Positions 45,489 through 56,400 of a DNA stretch of 64,000 nucleotides are shown here, one piece after another. Below the pieces are notes generated by a model that was not told the origin of the DNA, did not search any database, and saw only the letters and a program-made list of their open reading frames with translations. The stretch is from assembly GCF_018873765.1 (NCBI RefSeq), contig NW_025317351.1, forward strand, positions 700,449 through 764,448, read 5' to 3'. The translations under genes were made by a program, and so were the position numbers. The stretch comes from Telopea speciosissima. Taxonomy: Eukaryota > Streptophyta > Magnoliopsida > Proteales > Proteaceae. Position 1 is the first letter of the stretch. Each line of letters starts with the position of its first letter.

Positions 45489-45705
45489 ATGGATTTGATG
45501 TCAACTACTGCCTTCAGCAGATGAATTGTTTTGCCGAAGTTGTTAAAGAGTTGCCAACAGAGATGGCATTGAGAGAACCATTTCGAGTGGACTGCAGCAA
45601 GCTCAAAGGTCATTTTGATTATATGGAAAGTGTTCTTCCTTCACTCAAGGAACACTATTATATTTCAATCTCACTTCCAATGAACCAAAGAAGTGATAAG
45701 TACAA
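45489..45705 (+). pseudogene. O-fucosyltransferase family exon fragment
   Basis: After TTTTGCAG the block reads DGFDVNYCLQQMNCFAEVVK, ELPTEMALREPFRVDCSK and then HFDYMESVLPSLKEHYYIS with SLPMNQRSDKY. This matches the FRVDCSKRKG.FDYVESVLP..L.HHY.S.TPAMSQRRDRY region of plant GDP-fucose O-fucosyltransferase-like (DUF246) proteins. Key differences (SLPMNQRS for TPAMSQRR-type) and the loss of the rest, replaced by a T-rich run at 45715, point to a decayed locus. Confidence 0.75.
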
Positions 45706-45829
45706 TAGTTTTTTGTTTTTTTTTTTTTGGAGGGGTGGGGTGGGTGGGGTTGGGGCTCATTACATTTGAACCAGCTTATACTCTCAGCCAAATTCTTTGG
45801 ATTTGAGCAGGAAATTTAAAAAAAAAGGG

Positions 45830-47296
45830 TCAATTAGATCTCACTGCAACCAATGCTCTATCCTTCAGTAAAGCCTCGGCTGCTCTCCTTCCTGAAACCA
45901 AAGCCCCATCAAACGTGGCCGAGTTGAGGTGATCACCGCACACATACACCCCTGATCCAATTTTTGGGTTTTTCTTCAGATCCGTTGGTGGGCTTTGGTT
46001 CGGTTGTGCGAATCCGATACGATACGTTTTCAAATGCTTCCATGACTCCACGGTGGAATTCCCAAACCAACACGAGAGCTCCCGGATTACCTCAGCCGTC
46101 AGATTGTCATCCGAAACACTGTCACACATTCCGATAACTGAGATCGATACTAACGTCTTCCCCGGCGGACCATATGAAGAAGCCACATTGGTCGCGAAAA
46201 ACATGTTGTTGACGAACCCTTCCCCTGAACCATTAAGAAAGAGAACCGGTTCTTGAACCGGAACCCGGTCTGATGAGAAATACAAGCAGACGGTACTCCG
46301 GGCTGGCCGGTTACCCGTTGGTTCGACGGCGAGCTTTCCCGCCAAAAGCTTGTTGGCTTCTGGTTCTTCTACCGCAACAATCACTCCTAACTCGCTCCTC
46401 AAGATCTCACCGCTCTGTAACTTCACACTTGGTGGCTTCGCCTCGGAACCGTCGAATTGGATCGAGACGACCCTTGAATTCAAAGAAATCGAACCAGGGG
46501 GAAGCTTTGCTGCGATTTGCTCCGGAATTGCAGAGATTCCTCTAGCGGGAAGTGTGTTATTGCCTAAAGCAAGACATTTGAAGATGAAATCGAATAATCT
46601 AGATGTTGTCTCTAGTTCTTTATCAAAAAAGATCCCTCCGAAGAACGGCCGGAAGAAGCGATCAATGATAGAATCAGAAAACCCCGTATTCTTGAGTAAA
46701 TCAATTATTGGAACCTCGTCTGCGGACAATATCGCTTCCTCAGATTTACCGAGGACCTGAAATCTCTTCAATCCGATAAGCAATTTGTCGAGGACTGTTC
46801 CGATTGGGTTCGCCAAGCTCTGTAAGGCGTCAGGAAAATGTCGCAGCGGATCTGCGACAGTGTGGAATTGGCCGTCGTAATAGACAAGAGCGCCAGAGTA
46901 GAATTTCTGGAGATCTAGGGCTTGGTAGTCTAGGATTCTCTGGGCTTCAGGGTAAGCGGTGATGAAGATCTGAAACCCTCGGTCTAGTAAAAACCCGTCG
47001 ACGACGTCGGTTCGGACACGGCCACCGACGGCGTCCGAGGCTTCCACAAGGATGAAGGGGATGTTCTCTGAGTTCAGCCGAGTTGCAGCGGCTAAACCGG
47101 CAAGCCCCGCTCCGACGATGACGACTCCGGTGGTTTTAACTGGTGGGGCGTCAGATACCTGCGGTGGGATGGAAATCTGTATGGCTTTGGTTTTGAATCT
47201 TCTCAATTGAGATTGGGAGTGGCTGTGGTGTTTATACAGTTCATGGGAAAGAGAGAAACAGAGTGAAGCTGGTTTTGAGAGTGGGAGAGAGAGCAT
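45830..47296 (-). CDS. Chloroplast-type FAD-dependent amine oxidase-like protein, single exon
   Basis: The frame encodes 488 residues and is intact. Residues 1-45 are Ser/His/Arg-rich with almost no acidic residues, a likely plastid transit peptide. Residues 58-86 (VVIVGAGLAGLAAATRLN to VEAS) form the FAD-binding Rossmann GxGxxG motif, followed by GGRVRTD (91-97) of the flavin amine oxidase/phytoene desaturase superfamily. The C-terminus has VYVCGDHLNSATFDGALVSG, the second FAD motif of that superfamily. The substrate cannot be told from sequence; carotenoid-, monoamine- or protoporphyrinogen-like relatives all share these motifs. The start is chosen because the transit-peptide-like segment begins there, and the C-terminus ends just before a T-rich run. 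The gene lies 130 bp from the O-fucosyltransferase fragment, which runs the other way. Confidence 0.9.
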   Translation of the reverse strand: MLSLPLSKPASLCFSLSHELYKHHSHSQSQLRRFKTKAIQISIPPQVSDAPPVKTTGVVIVGAGLAGLAAATRLNSENIPFILVEASDAVGGRVRTDVVDGFLLDRGFQIFITAYPEAQRILDYQALDLQKFYSGALVYYDGQFHTVADPLRHFPDALQSLANPIGTVLDKLLIGLKRFQVLGKSEEAILSADEVPIIDLLKNTGFSDSIIDRFFRPFFGGIFFDKELETTSRLFDFIFKCLALGNNTLPARGISAIPEQIAAKLPPGSISLNSRVVSIQFDGSEAKPPSVKLQSGEILRSELGVIVAVEEPEANKLLAGKLAVEPTGNRPARSTVCLYFSSDRVPVQEPVLFLNGSGEGFVNNMFFATNVASSYGPPGKTLVSISVIGMCDSVSDDNLTAEVIRELSCWFGNSTVESWKHLKTYRIGFAQPNQSPPTDLKKNPKIGSGVYVCGDHLNSATFDGALVSGRRAAEALLKDRALVAVRSN

Positions 47297-49840
47297 GACT
47301 TTCAGCAGGAATGAGGTCAGGAACTTTTGAAGTTCTGATGTTTGTGGGAAACCGTTACTTGGAGGTCCGAGGTTCCCTTATCCATAACGCTATCCATTAA
47401 AGGTGGTGTGGAGTGGCTTGCCCTCCTAATTCTGATCCGCTGCTCATGCGTTCCGTGCTCAATTTTCATGGTGGTGATGTGGCTTGAGAATTTTTGTTTT
47501 TTTTAAAATTAAAATAACACCATAGATGAATTTAGAATTTGCAAACAATCGTTTGATTAGTTGGATGGTGCCTTGCAGGTTGGAGTGCAGCTCCCCCATG
47601 AGGTCTCTCTTGATTTACATATTGTATAAAAAAAACCGCCCCTATCTCGCCTAAGGGCATGACAGTCATTTCATGCGGGCCTGTGTTTAGACGCAGAAGC
47701 TACTCACCACACGTGACCAGGTATGCTTCCTCACATGAATATTTTTAAGGCTTTTCTTTCTTCTCCATCACTATGCCTAGTGAAGTATAACGGGCTAATC
47801 CATGTGATAGAGTACGAGACATGCATCTCGTTGGTACAATTTCAGCTTAAAATGAGTAGGGGAAATAGCTAAAGTTACAAAAGTTGCCATTTTGTATTTC
47901 ATATTTATCTCCATTTGTTGGTTTGATAATTTTACTAAAACTTTGAATCTGAGGTTTGAACAACTTTCTTTGTTTATTTTGGACTAAAATTTGGCCATTG
48001 AGATGTCCGTGGGGTTCTCAATCACATGGACTAACCCAAGTACTGATATGTGGCAAATAGTGAAGCGATTTATTCATTAGGCATAATAACGCATAAAAGG
48101 ACCCATTTGTTTTATTATTTTTTTACTGTTCTAAATACTTGAGCTCTCATATGAATGATACATTTTTACAAGAGAACCATTGGTATGATGTATAGAATTC
48201 TTTCACACCGGCATTATGGGAAATCCTCTCTTTTGAAAAAATTGAAATTACTGCAATAGCGGGAACCTCGTGCATTAGATACGCTCTTTTTGAAATTGTA
48301 GTAGAGGTACCAAAACTAAGTTTCAGCCAATTTCTTGATAACTAATGTTTATAGGACTGAAATTGCTGCTTGGAAAAGTGATGACCTTACGAGCATCTAT
48401 ATGGACCTTTCCTTGGGTGCAAAGCTCAGCTGGCTGTGACTTCCATCAGAATTGATTCTAGAGACAAACAACCTTGCCGCCCTGTTTTGTCACAACTGCA
48501 AAACTGTCCTAAAAAATGCACAATAATTTTGTGAGAAAAGGAAAGAAAGAAATTCCATTCCCCTATTTCACTTGATTGCTATGCTGCATGGAATCTAAAG
48601 TGAACCCATCTTCTATGGGTGTCAACTATCAAACTGATCCAATGGAACCGATCAAAACCCTTATCGGTTCTGGTTGATCGATATAATTTGGTATTGGCAG
48701 TCGTGATTTTTAGAAACTGTTAAGAGACAAACCGATCGGAACCAACTGAAATCAGAAAAATGATAATTCCCTTGCAAAAAAAAAAAGAAGAAAATTTAGT
48801 ATTTTTTTTCCACCAATTAGGTACCGATAGTGGGTCGAAAACAACTTGACCAATAGCTATCAATATCGGATTTTTTTTAATTGACTGAACACCTTTTTGG
48901 TCCGGTTTTAATCTGATCCGATTATGAAAAACCAAAAAAATCAACCAATATACTGAACTGACTGTTTGATACCTCTACCATCCTTTTTTTTGTTCTCCCT
49001 TTTGTTAGGATGCATTCACTTTCTACGTTTTTGAACATTACAACTTTTATGCATAAACATATGCCTTCAATCAATCAAGATGAATAATATAATTGTTTAG
49101 CACCAAGTTTGACCTAGAAGCTTCCATCTATGTCTAACCCTGATCCATGATTTCATATTTTATTATTGCATTTCAGATTCATTATTGGAGGATAGCACAT
49201 AAAATATATAATCTTTTTGTATTAATCTATTGAGAATTCGGCTCCTACTTCAATAATTGGACAGCAAGTTATGGACATTTAGAACTTTATGCAATGTAGG
49301 TGAGATTAGTTCCCCTTTTACCCAAAAAAAAAGGTGAAGAAGTTAGTTCCCCAAGTAGGCATTTGTCACATTTCAGAATAAAGAGGCTTAGTTGAGGTTT
49401 TTCCATTTCAAGGAAAAGGTTGAAAGGAAGAAAGAACAAAAAAAAAAAGTAAGTTCTATTAATAGATGTAGGCATGTATACATGGCTGCAGATATTTAGG
49501 GAAGACATGGGACTTGATGTTCTTCCTTTTTCATGGATGTGATGGGAAGAATCTTAATGAGGCACTAGAAGCAAAAGAAGAATTAGGCATTTGTGCCAGT
49601 TGCCCCCCCTTTTTCTCTTCTCCTTTTTTGTGGCCTTTCAAGATACCTCTCCCAGTTGTATCCCTATTGATTAAAACCCTAGAAACCCAAAGCAATAACT
49701 ATCTTTTTGAGTAATTTCTTTGTGAAATTAGGATTCAAGAGACTAGAATGAACCAATGCTTGATTCCTTAATTGGAGCCCACCTTTTGTATATAGTGGTG
49801 TGTGTTCTGGCTCTTGCACCTATTTCACTTTTGTAAAAGT
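47297..49840. other. Intergenic region upstream of the oxidoreductase gene
   Basis: It holds the shared 5' flank of the minus-strand gene and A/T-rich sequence. I see no coding frame or known transposon. The stretch 48640-48990 repeats words such as CCGATC/GATCGG and AACCGGT-like runs but without clean borders. Confidence 0.45.
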
Positions 49841-49849
49841 ATACTAGAG

Positions 49850-50005
49850 AGTGGATTTCGGGGCAAGGGTAAGGTTGCTCTATTGTGATTTAGTGGTTGC
49901 GGGTACGAATTAGGAAACAGCCTTTTTGCGAAGCAGGGGTAAGGCTGTACCCTGTAATGGCGGGAGCCTTATGGACAGGTACACCCTATATTAGAGGGTT
50001 TTTCT
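49850..50005 (+). repeat. Possible SINE-like element
   Basis: GGGTAAGGTTGCTCTATTGT, a B-box-like GGTACGAAT at about 49897, GCGAAGCAGGGGTAAGGCTG, and GGCGGGAGCCTTATGGACAG resemble the 3' core of widespread plant SINEs. No poly(A)/T tail or duplication could be confirmed, so this is tentative. Confidence 0.4.
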
Positions 50006-50860
50006 CTTCCAAGTTCAAAATCTACATACCTCAAGCATCTCAACCATAGTCATGAATTGAAAGACTAGGCTTAGAACCAACACCAGTTTTCAATTAACTA
50101 AACTCCAAAAGCCTCTTCTTAGTTAGTTGTCACTTAGGAGCTTCTTAGGGTCCCTCCATTATTGGTCATTACCTTTACACCAACTGCTCAATTAAGGCAA
50201 TTAGACAAATCTCTTCTACTTAAGAGACCCATGAAGTCTCTGTCCATAGTGCAAAGGGATGTGAAACCCAATATATTGAGAGGATCTAAAAGATATTGCT
50301 CACCTCATACACATGCAGAGCACCAAAAGCAATAAGTTGAGTTGCAAGCCTTTCAATTATAACTTTGGGACACTCAACTTGAATCCTGATGTTCTTTAGG
50401 TCAAGTTGGGTCACCAACCCAGTTTATGCCAATAAACAAAGCGAGTTGCTTCAGTCAAAAGCCTTTGGTTCAGTCATTGAGTCTTGAAATCTGATTTATA
50501 CTAATTTTTTGACTATTCCACACTAAAACAAGTTTTCTGCCCTAAACAAAATTCTATATTTTATCAAAGAGAGGGTTCCCATGCCGACAGTGTGGTGGAG
50601 AATCTCTTACCCTACACCAATCACTACGTTGGAAACAGTTTCTTCCAGTAAGGAACCCATATGATCAATGTGAGACTCACATGGTTAGGATGTGAGAGGA
50701 CGTGAGAAAGCATGTCCACACAGTCGGCGTGGGGATCTTTTTCCCATTTCACTATATTTTAGAACACTCATTTGAGAGGGTTCTTAACTTCTTATTAACA
50801 AGTGCTTGCATGCTCTCCTCTTTTTCTGTCCACATCAACCCAACTTTTCATCTCTTTCAG
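50006..50860. other. Intergenic region before the NF-YB gene
   Basis: No coding frame or known repeat recognised. The last stretch is the NF-YB promoter, where CT-rich sequence follows the TATA box. Confidence 0.5.
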
Positions 50861-50868
50861 TATAAAAA
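50861..50868 (+). promoter_or_regulatory. TATA box of the NF-YB gene
   Basis: TATAAAAA stands about 112 bp before the first in-frame ATG at 50973, and a pyrimidine-rich leader follows. The position gives a 5' leader of about 80 nt, normal for a plant gene. Confidence 0.6.
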
Positions 50869-50972
50869 CCACCACTTTCTCAGATCCCTCCATCTCTCAC
50901 AAACCTCATGAGTCTTCCATCAGAATTTTCTCTCCTATTCGTCTTCTTCCATTCCTTTGAACTCTTTCTTCC

Positions 50973-51512
50973 ATGACAGGAAGAAGAGAGCAGAAAAATA
51001 GAGTCAGGAGCCCTCCATCAGAATCCGAGTCTGGTACCATGGCAGCAGCTGAGACAATCTTGGACTCCTCTAAAGACCAAGATCAGTTACTCCCCATAGC
51101 TAATGTTAGCCGTATCATGAAGAAATCACTTCCAACAAACGCGAAGATATCGAAAGAAGCAAAGGAAACTGTCCAAGAATGTGCTTCTGAGTTTATCAGT
51201 TTCATTACAGGTGAAGCCTCTGATAAGTGTCAAAGAGAAAAGAGAAAGACAATCAATGGAGATGATCTCTTATGGGCCATGACAACTCTTGGGTTTGAGA
51301 ACTATAGCGAGCCTTTGAAGGTGTATCTTAACAAGTATAGAGAAACTGAAGGAGAGAAGAACACCATGGCTAGACAAGGAGACCAAGAGGCTAATTCTAG
51401 CAATACTGATCAGGGAAACCTTCCAGGTTTCAGTAGTGGATTTTATTCACTTGGGGCTCAATTAATTCCACAAAAATTTAGGGATGAAGGAAAGGTCATC
51501 CGTTATGGATAG
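50973..51512 (+). CDS. NF-YB (CCAAT-binding HAP3-type) transcription factor, single exon
   Basis: The frame encodes 179 residues. Residues 38-127 form the NF-YB histone fold: [58 protein letters not shown] and [19 protein letters not shown] pairs with NF-YC and then NF-YA to bind CCAAT boxes. The [10 protein letters not shown] block places it with non-LEC1 NF-YBs (LEC1-type has a different sequence here). Most plant NF-YBs have a Gln/Gly-rich flank; this one has none. Start: ATG 50973 is in weak context (TCCATGA) and Met23 at 51039 is in strong context (ACCATGGC), so the protein may start at Met23. AATAAA lies at about 51725. Confidence 0.95.
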   Translation: MTGRREQKNRVRSPPSESESGTMAAAETILDSSKDQDQLLPIANVSRIMKKSLPTNAKISKEAKETVQECASEFISFITGEASDKCQREKRKTINGDDLLWAMTTLGFENYSEPLKVYLNKYRETEGEKNTMARQGDQEANSSNTDQGNLPGFSSGFYSLGAQLIPQKFRDEGKVIRYG

Positions 51513-52731
51513 AACCTTGAAGGTAGATAGTTCTTCTTATCCATGAAACTGGAGGGTATAGCTAATCACTATCATGGAGTTTCAATGGCATTAATGTTTG
51601 AAAATATGAGTTATTAATTTTTTACTTTTCCTTTCCTTTTTTGATGTTTTAATTAGCTTGCCTTTGTTAAATTCTTTAGAACAATACATGGAGATTCTCT
51701 AGTAAAGAAAACTATAGTTTTGGTAAATAAAGAAAACTATAGTTATGAGCTTAAATGTTCTAAAAGGCAATTATTGTATGGATTTTCTTATTTACACCTC
51801 TAGGTGTCAAATAATTTGTAACGTTTTTTTTATCTCTTAATATAATACACCTTTTCTTTTCACGACGGTAAAATTTTATCATTTTATGTGTATCTGAAAA
51901 CCATGTTAAACAATGATAATTTTTTGAAAATGACGGCATAGTAAGTACATTAATTTTTTAAATTTGTTGATAGAACAGAAAATTTTATCAAATAAAAAAG
52001 TGATGACATTAGTTTCTACACACATACTTAACTCACCTTCCCTATCCAAAGTAGCTATTCAATCGCCAATGACTAATTCCGTCCCCGATTCCATGTTTTA
52101 AAACCCTGAGTAGCAGACACATTGGCAAAGTGATCATAGTCAAGAAGTTATGTTGCAACTTCTTTGATACATGTCTCTCCAACTCGCCCAGAACACTTTA
52201 GTCTTTGCTGACCAAGCGCTTTGCCAACAAAGCCCTTTGGTTATTTGGCGCAAATGGTTCTTTATCTGTTGGGTTCACAATTTCAACACTCTCTCCTTGG
52301 CTATTCTTGAAATAGTTAGCACCTCCAAGGCCACCATGAATAGGGATAGCTTCAACGACATTCTTAATTGCCTTCAAATGTTCTTCACCTGTAGCTTAAT
52401 TGGTTTAAGATCATTCTTGGTTCAAAACTGACGGTTTATTGATTCAAAATCAAACTGAACCGTTTAATAACTGATTTCTTTCTAAAATCAGAACTGAACC
52501 AATTAATAGATGATCCAGTTCAAGCAATTTGGTTTTATTTTGTGATAAACGGTTTCTTTTGCAATTCACACATTTAGGGGTGTAAGCCTAGCCTAGCAAG
52601 CCCATATTCAAGCAAGAGATAGGGTTGGGCCTGGGCGGAGGCCTAGCCTGGCCCGATCCAACCTTATATATATATGTATATAAACATGTAATATACAAGG
52701 AATGAAGGGATGGATATCTCGGCTCGAATTG
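51513..52731. other. Intergenic region between NF-YB and the MITE cluster
   Basis: A/T-rich sequence; no gene seen. The ORF at 52171-52431 has no recognisable domain or splice context. A GGGCCTGGGCGGAGGCC-type block near 52626-52650 leads into a TATATATATATG run. Confidence 0.5.
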
Positions 52732-52877
52732 TTATCCTCTCCAATTTGCTGCCCCCTCCAATTCCTCCAATTCCTCACATGGGGGTGAAAATGATCACCC
52801 AACCCCTGCTCGAAAACACTGCCCAAGGTGGGGTCCACTCCCCCTATTAGAGGAAGTGAAGAAATTGGAGGTGATAA
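52732..52877. mobile_element. MITE-like element 1 upstream of CPR5
   Basis: TTATCCTCTCCAATTT at the left and AAATTGGAGGTGATAA at the right are inverted repeats with two mismatches. The interior has GGGGGTGAAAATGATCACCC. It is related to element 2 by its ends. No transposase. Confidence 0.65.
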
Positions 52878-52970
52878 TTATTCGAGTCTGCACTGGATCA
52901 CACTTTAATAAGTGTGCATTCATGCATACAGTGAATTTTTATCTCCTCTTTATACCCAAAAAAAAAAAAA

Positions 52971-53131
52971 ATTATCTCTTCCAATTCCCTCAAATCCCTC
53001 ACATGGGAGTGAAATGACCACTTAACCACTGCCTTGGGAAATATGTCCAGGCAGTGGGTAAGTGGTCATTTCAGCTCCCATGTGAGGGATTGGAGGGGAA
53101 TTGGAGGGTGTCAGAATTGGAGGTGATAATG
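52971..53131. mobile_element. Foldback MITE-like element 2 upstream of CPR5
   Basis: ATTATCTCTTCCAATT and AATTGGAGGTGATAAT form inverted ends. Almost the whole interior is also inverted: CATGGGAGTGAAATGACCACTTAACCACTGCC pairs with GGCAGTGGGTAAGTGGTCATTTCAGCTCCCATG, leaving a loop of about 16 bases. It ends about 330 bp before the CPR5 start codon. Size 161 bp. Confidence 0.8.
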
Positions 53132-53459
53132 GTCCTGCATACAGTTAGAAGTGAGGGCTAGCTCGGCTTGACTAGCCCTAAAATGACAAAAATAAGGATT
53201 ACCTGGGCCACTCGGGGCCAATCCGGCCCAGCTCTATTCAATCAAGGTCAATCAGGACTGGGCTGGGACGCTGGGTCTGCGATATTTCAGCCTGATCTTG
53301 AACCAGGACCGGGCCTGAGTTGAGGTAAAGGGGCCTTGGATTGGGGGTTTAGAAAACCCGGTTCAGCCCGGCCGGTTGCCCCCTATTCACAGTTTCACAC
53401 CCTTCTTGGACCATAAAGGTACCATCGAAACTCGTACGAGTAAAACGACGGATGCGGAC

Positions 53460-56400
53460 ATGGAAGCCGTTTGGGGTTCTGCTTCACAAGCTTTGGAGTC
53501 TAACGACGATCCATTCACCCGTGAAGGAGATGACACGAAAGCTCAAGAAACCCCTACGGCCCAATCGGTTCTTAACCACTCCAATTCGAATCTGATTGTT
53601 GAGCCGTCTTCCGAGGTTGAGAATGCAGAGCTCTGTTCTTATTCTTCTTGTCAGGCTTCAACAACCATGGCTAATGGCAGAAAGATTGTTAGGAGAAAGA
53701 AGAAGGCTTCAAGAAATGTTTCTACCCCTGCTGCTTCTTCTTCCTCTTCTTCTCTGTCTTCCTTTCCTTCTCAACAGAGAGGGTTGCGTCTTACATCTAA
53801 ACACCGGCCTCCAAGAGTGTCCATTGGTGGTAATCATCGTGGAGAGAGTGATTTCGATGCGTTCGCGCTTCCTCTTGGGATGTCAATCGCTGCGGTTGTG
53901 GCTCAGGTTCGATTATTCTAGGGTTCCCTTATTTTTTTATTGTCTATTCTCAGATTTTCAGTATTAATTATTTGAAAATTTGTACAAAGTATCTGTTTTG
54001 ATCAACGACAAGAGATTTCTTCTGTGCCTAGAAGCTGTTTGAGTCTATGCCGGGCATCAGTGCCTGGGTTGTAAATTGTAATGCGTTTGAAAAAGCAAGG
54101 ACTTTTAACAGCAGAAAACTAGTTTTTACGAACAATAGAGAGAACAATTATCAGAGTATTCTATGACGCATAGCTTCTAACAAAATGCCTCACATTCAAG
54201 GGAACTGGATGTTTAAAAATTTTCGTTTTAGAAAATGAGGAAAAATTTTATGGAGGAAAATATAATCAGTAATCACAATCCGTCAGGCCTTCTACAAGAA
54301 GAGATATGGTCCATGCTTTCCAGATTGTTAGGTACTTGCATATGATATAATGTAGATGATTTCCCCCCCCCCCCTCTCCCCTTCCAAAAATAAACTTGTA
54401 TTTCTAGTTTAATTTTGCGGCTGCCACTTTTTTTACCTCGGGGTGCCACGTGTTGGTGACCTTCTTAGGGATGGTGAGGGGTGGACCTGCCAGAGAGTGG
54501 GTTCCTACAAAATCTGAATTGATATCGCTTACCTACTGTTCTCTCTCAAGATAGCTTTTATTAGGTCTATAACTGGCTAGGTACGGACAAAGATTGTAGC
54601 AATGCTACAGGATGGATGCAACAGGTCAAGGGCAGTTTGCAGATTTTCTCATTCCTCAGGCAGAGCAGGTCATAGCATTTACTAGAAGATGAATAGCTTA
54701 TTCTAGTGGAAAACAGGATCAGCGCTAGCCCTTTTTATGTTATGTTGTAGAATTGTTTGGGTTTCTTTTGTGTACTAGTATGGCAATCATAAGAAACAAG
54801 TGAATTGAGGAAAACAATCCTTTTAGATATTTTTTGGGCAAACTGTGTTACTGTATTGTGCTTTTCCTAGCATTGTACCGAATTCCTTATGTAGTCATTG
54901 CGACAAATCTTACTTTGACAATAGCTCCTAGATTGCATTGGTATCTATTAGAATTATTGAGTTAGAGAGTGCTCAGATGGACACATGTTTGATTAAGTAT
55001 CTTCACCGCAACTTGTAGGGCTTCTGATAATAATGGTAACGTGCTTATTGGGTGGCTGACAGTGTTTAGAAGCTTGTCTTTATTATGCTTCTAAACGTAG
55101 TGACATTTTTGGGGTTAGTTTAACATCTGCATGGATAGGAGATCTTTCTTGCTTTAATTCTGCATGTATTCTTGTGCAATCTGTTCCCAGCCTAGATAGT
55201 TTTACAGTGTCTTCAGGGACACTAAAGAGACAGTGAGACAATTCAGACCCTTAACCACCACTAATAATAGTCCATATACGCCCAGGGTCAGAGGTTGCTA
55301 GAATTTGTTGACTACTCAAGGGACTGTCTGCCTGAATGGTGCGACAATCCAGCTCACTGAGACCATTTAAGCTGCATGCTGAGGTCCAGTGTGGGCATAT
55401 TATATATTAGCTATTATAGCTAAATATTTTTACTTGAATGTGACCTAATATGTCCTTTTGCAAGCAATTATTCTAGCCACTGCATTAGACAGATAATTGT
55501 AGAAAATCCTAATACTTGTAACCTATATATTGAATTTTTTTAAACCTACAGTACATCATGACCTTGACAGTCAAACCATTCTGTCCATTGGACTGCCAAG
55601 CACCAGGTGAGAATGGTCTGACACCTGGTCTGCTTTAAAAACATTGGTTTGCGAGGTCCTCTTAGTTTCTTCCCCTCTTTTTGTAGTTTGTCCTGCCCCC
55701 AGTCAACTTCTGCTTGTCCTGGGGGGGAGGATAAGAGAATGGTGAGGTGTTTACAAAGCCTTATTAGTTTATCAATAAATATTAGAATACCATGTGACAA
55801 GGGAAAAACATAAAATTACTTGCTGCTTCTAGACAAGTAGCCACACTGTAGTCTGTCTATCTATATGAAGGGCGTAGCAATGGCAATATCCCTACTATGC
55901 CTTTTAAGATGACCTCTGTTATCACTAAGAATAGGTTGTCTACCCTGAATAAAAGGACTCGTTTTTATCTTACCCTCCTGAATAGAAAGTTTTGAGAGAA
56001 TTTTAAAATAAAGGGTAAAAATTTAACCTTTATTATTTAAAGTTATTTCCTTGACTGCCTGGGAATGGATACATTCCTTGATTGCCCAGATATTTGCCAC
56101 TACACGGTAGCGTAGTGGGCACTCAAATCTTTTGGACATGCCCTCTTTTACTACATAATAATGGGGTATGTTTCATTCTTAAATGCAGTTAGCCACCTGG
56201 CCATGTAAAACTTTAAGAAATGTTGAAGAAAAATCAACCTTTGGACAATATTCTTTTGATGGATGAAACTAGAAGGACAAAAGTCAATGCATCATAGGCC
56301 ATACAATTGAAGTAGGAAAAAGAATTTGACATGTGGGATATCCTGCAGTGGTCGGATCTACTATACCACCATTCCTTGTGGCTCAAAATCAGATGGGCTA

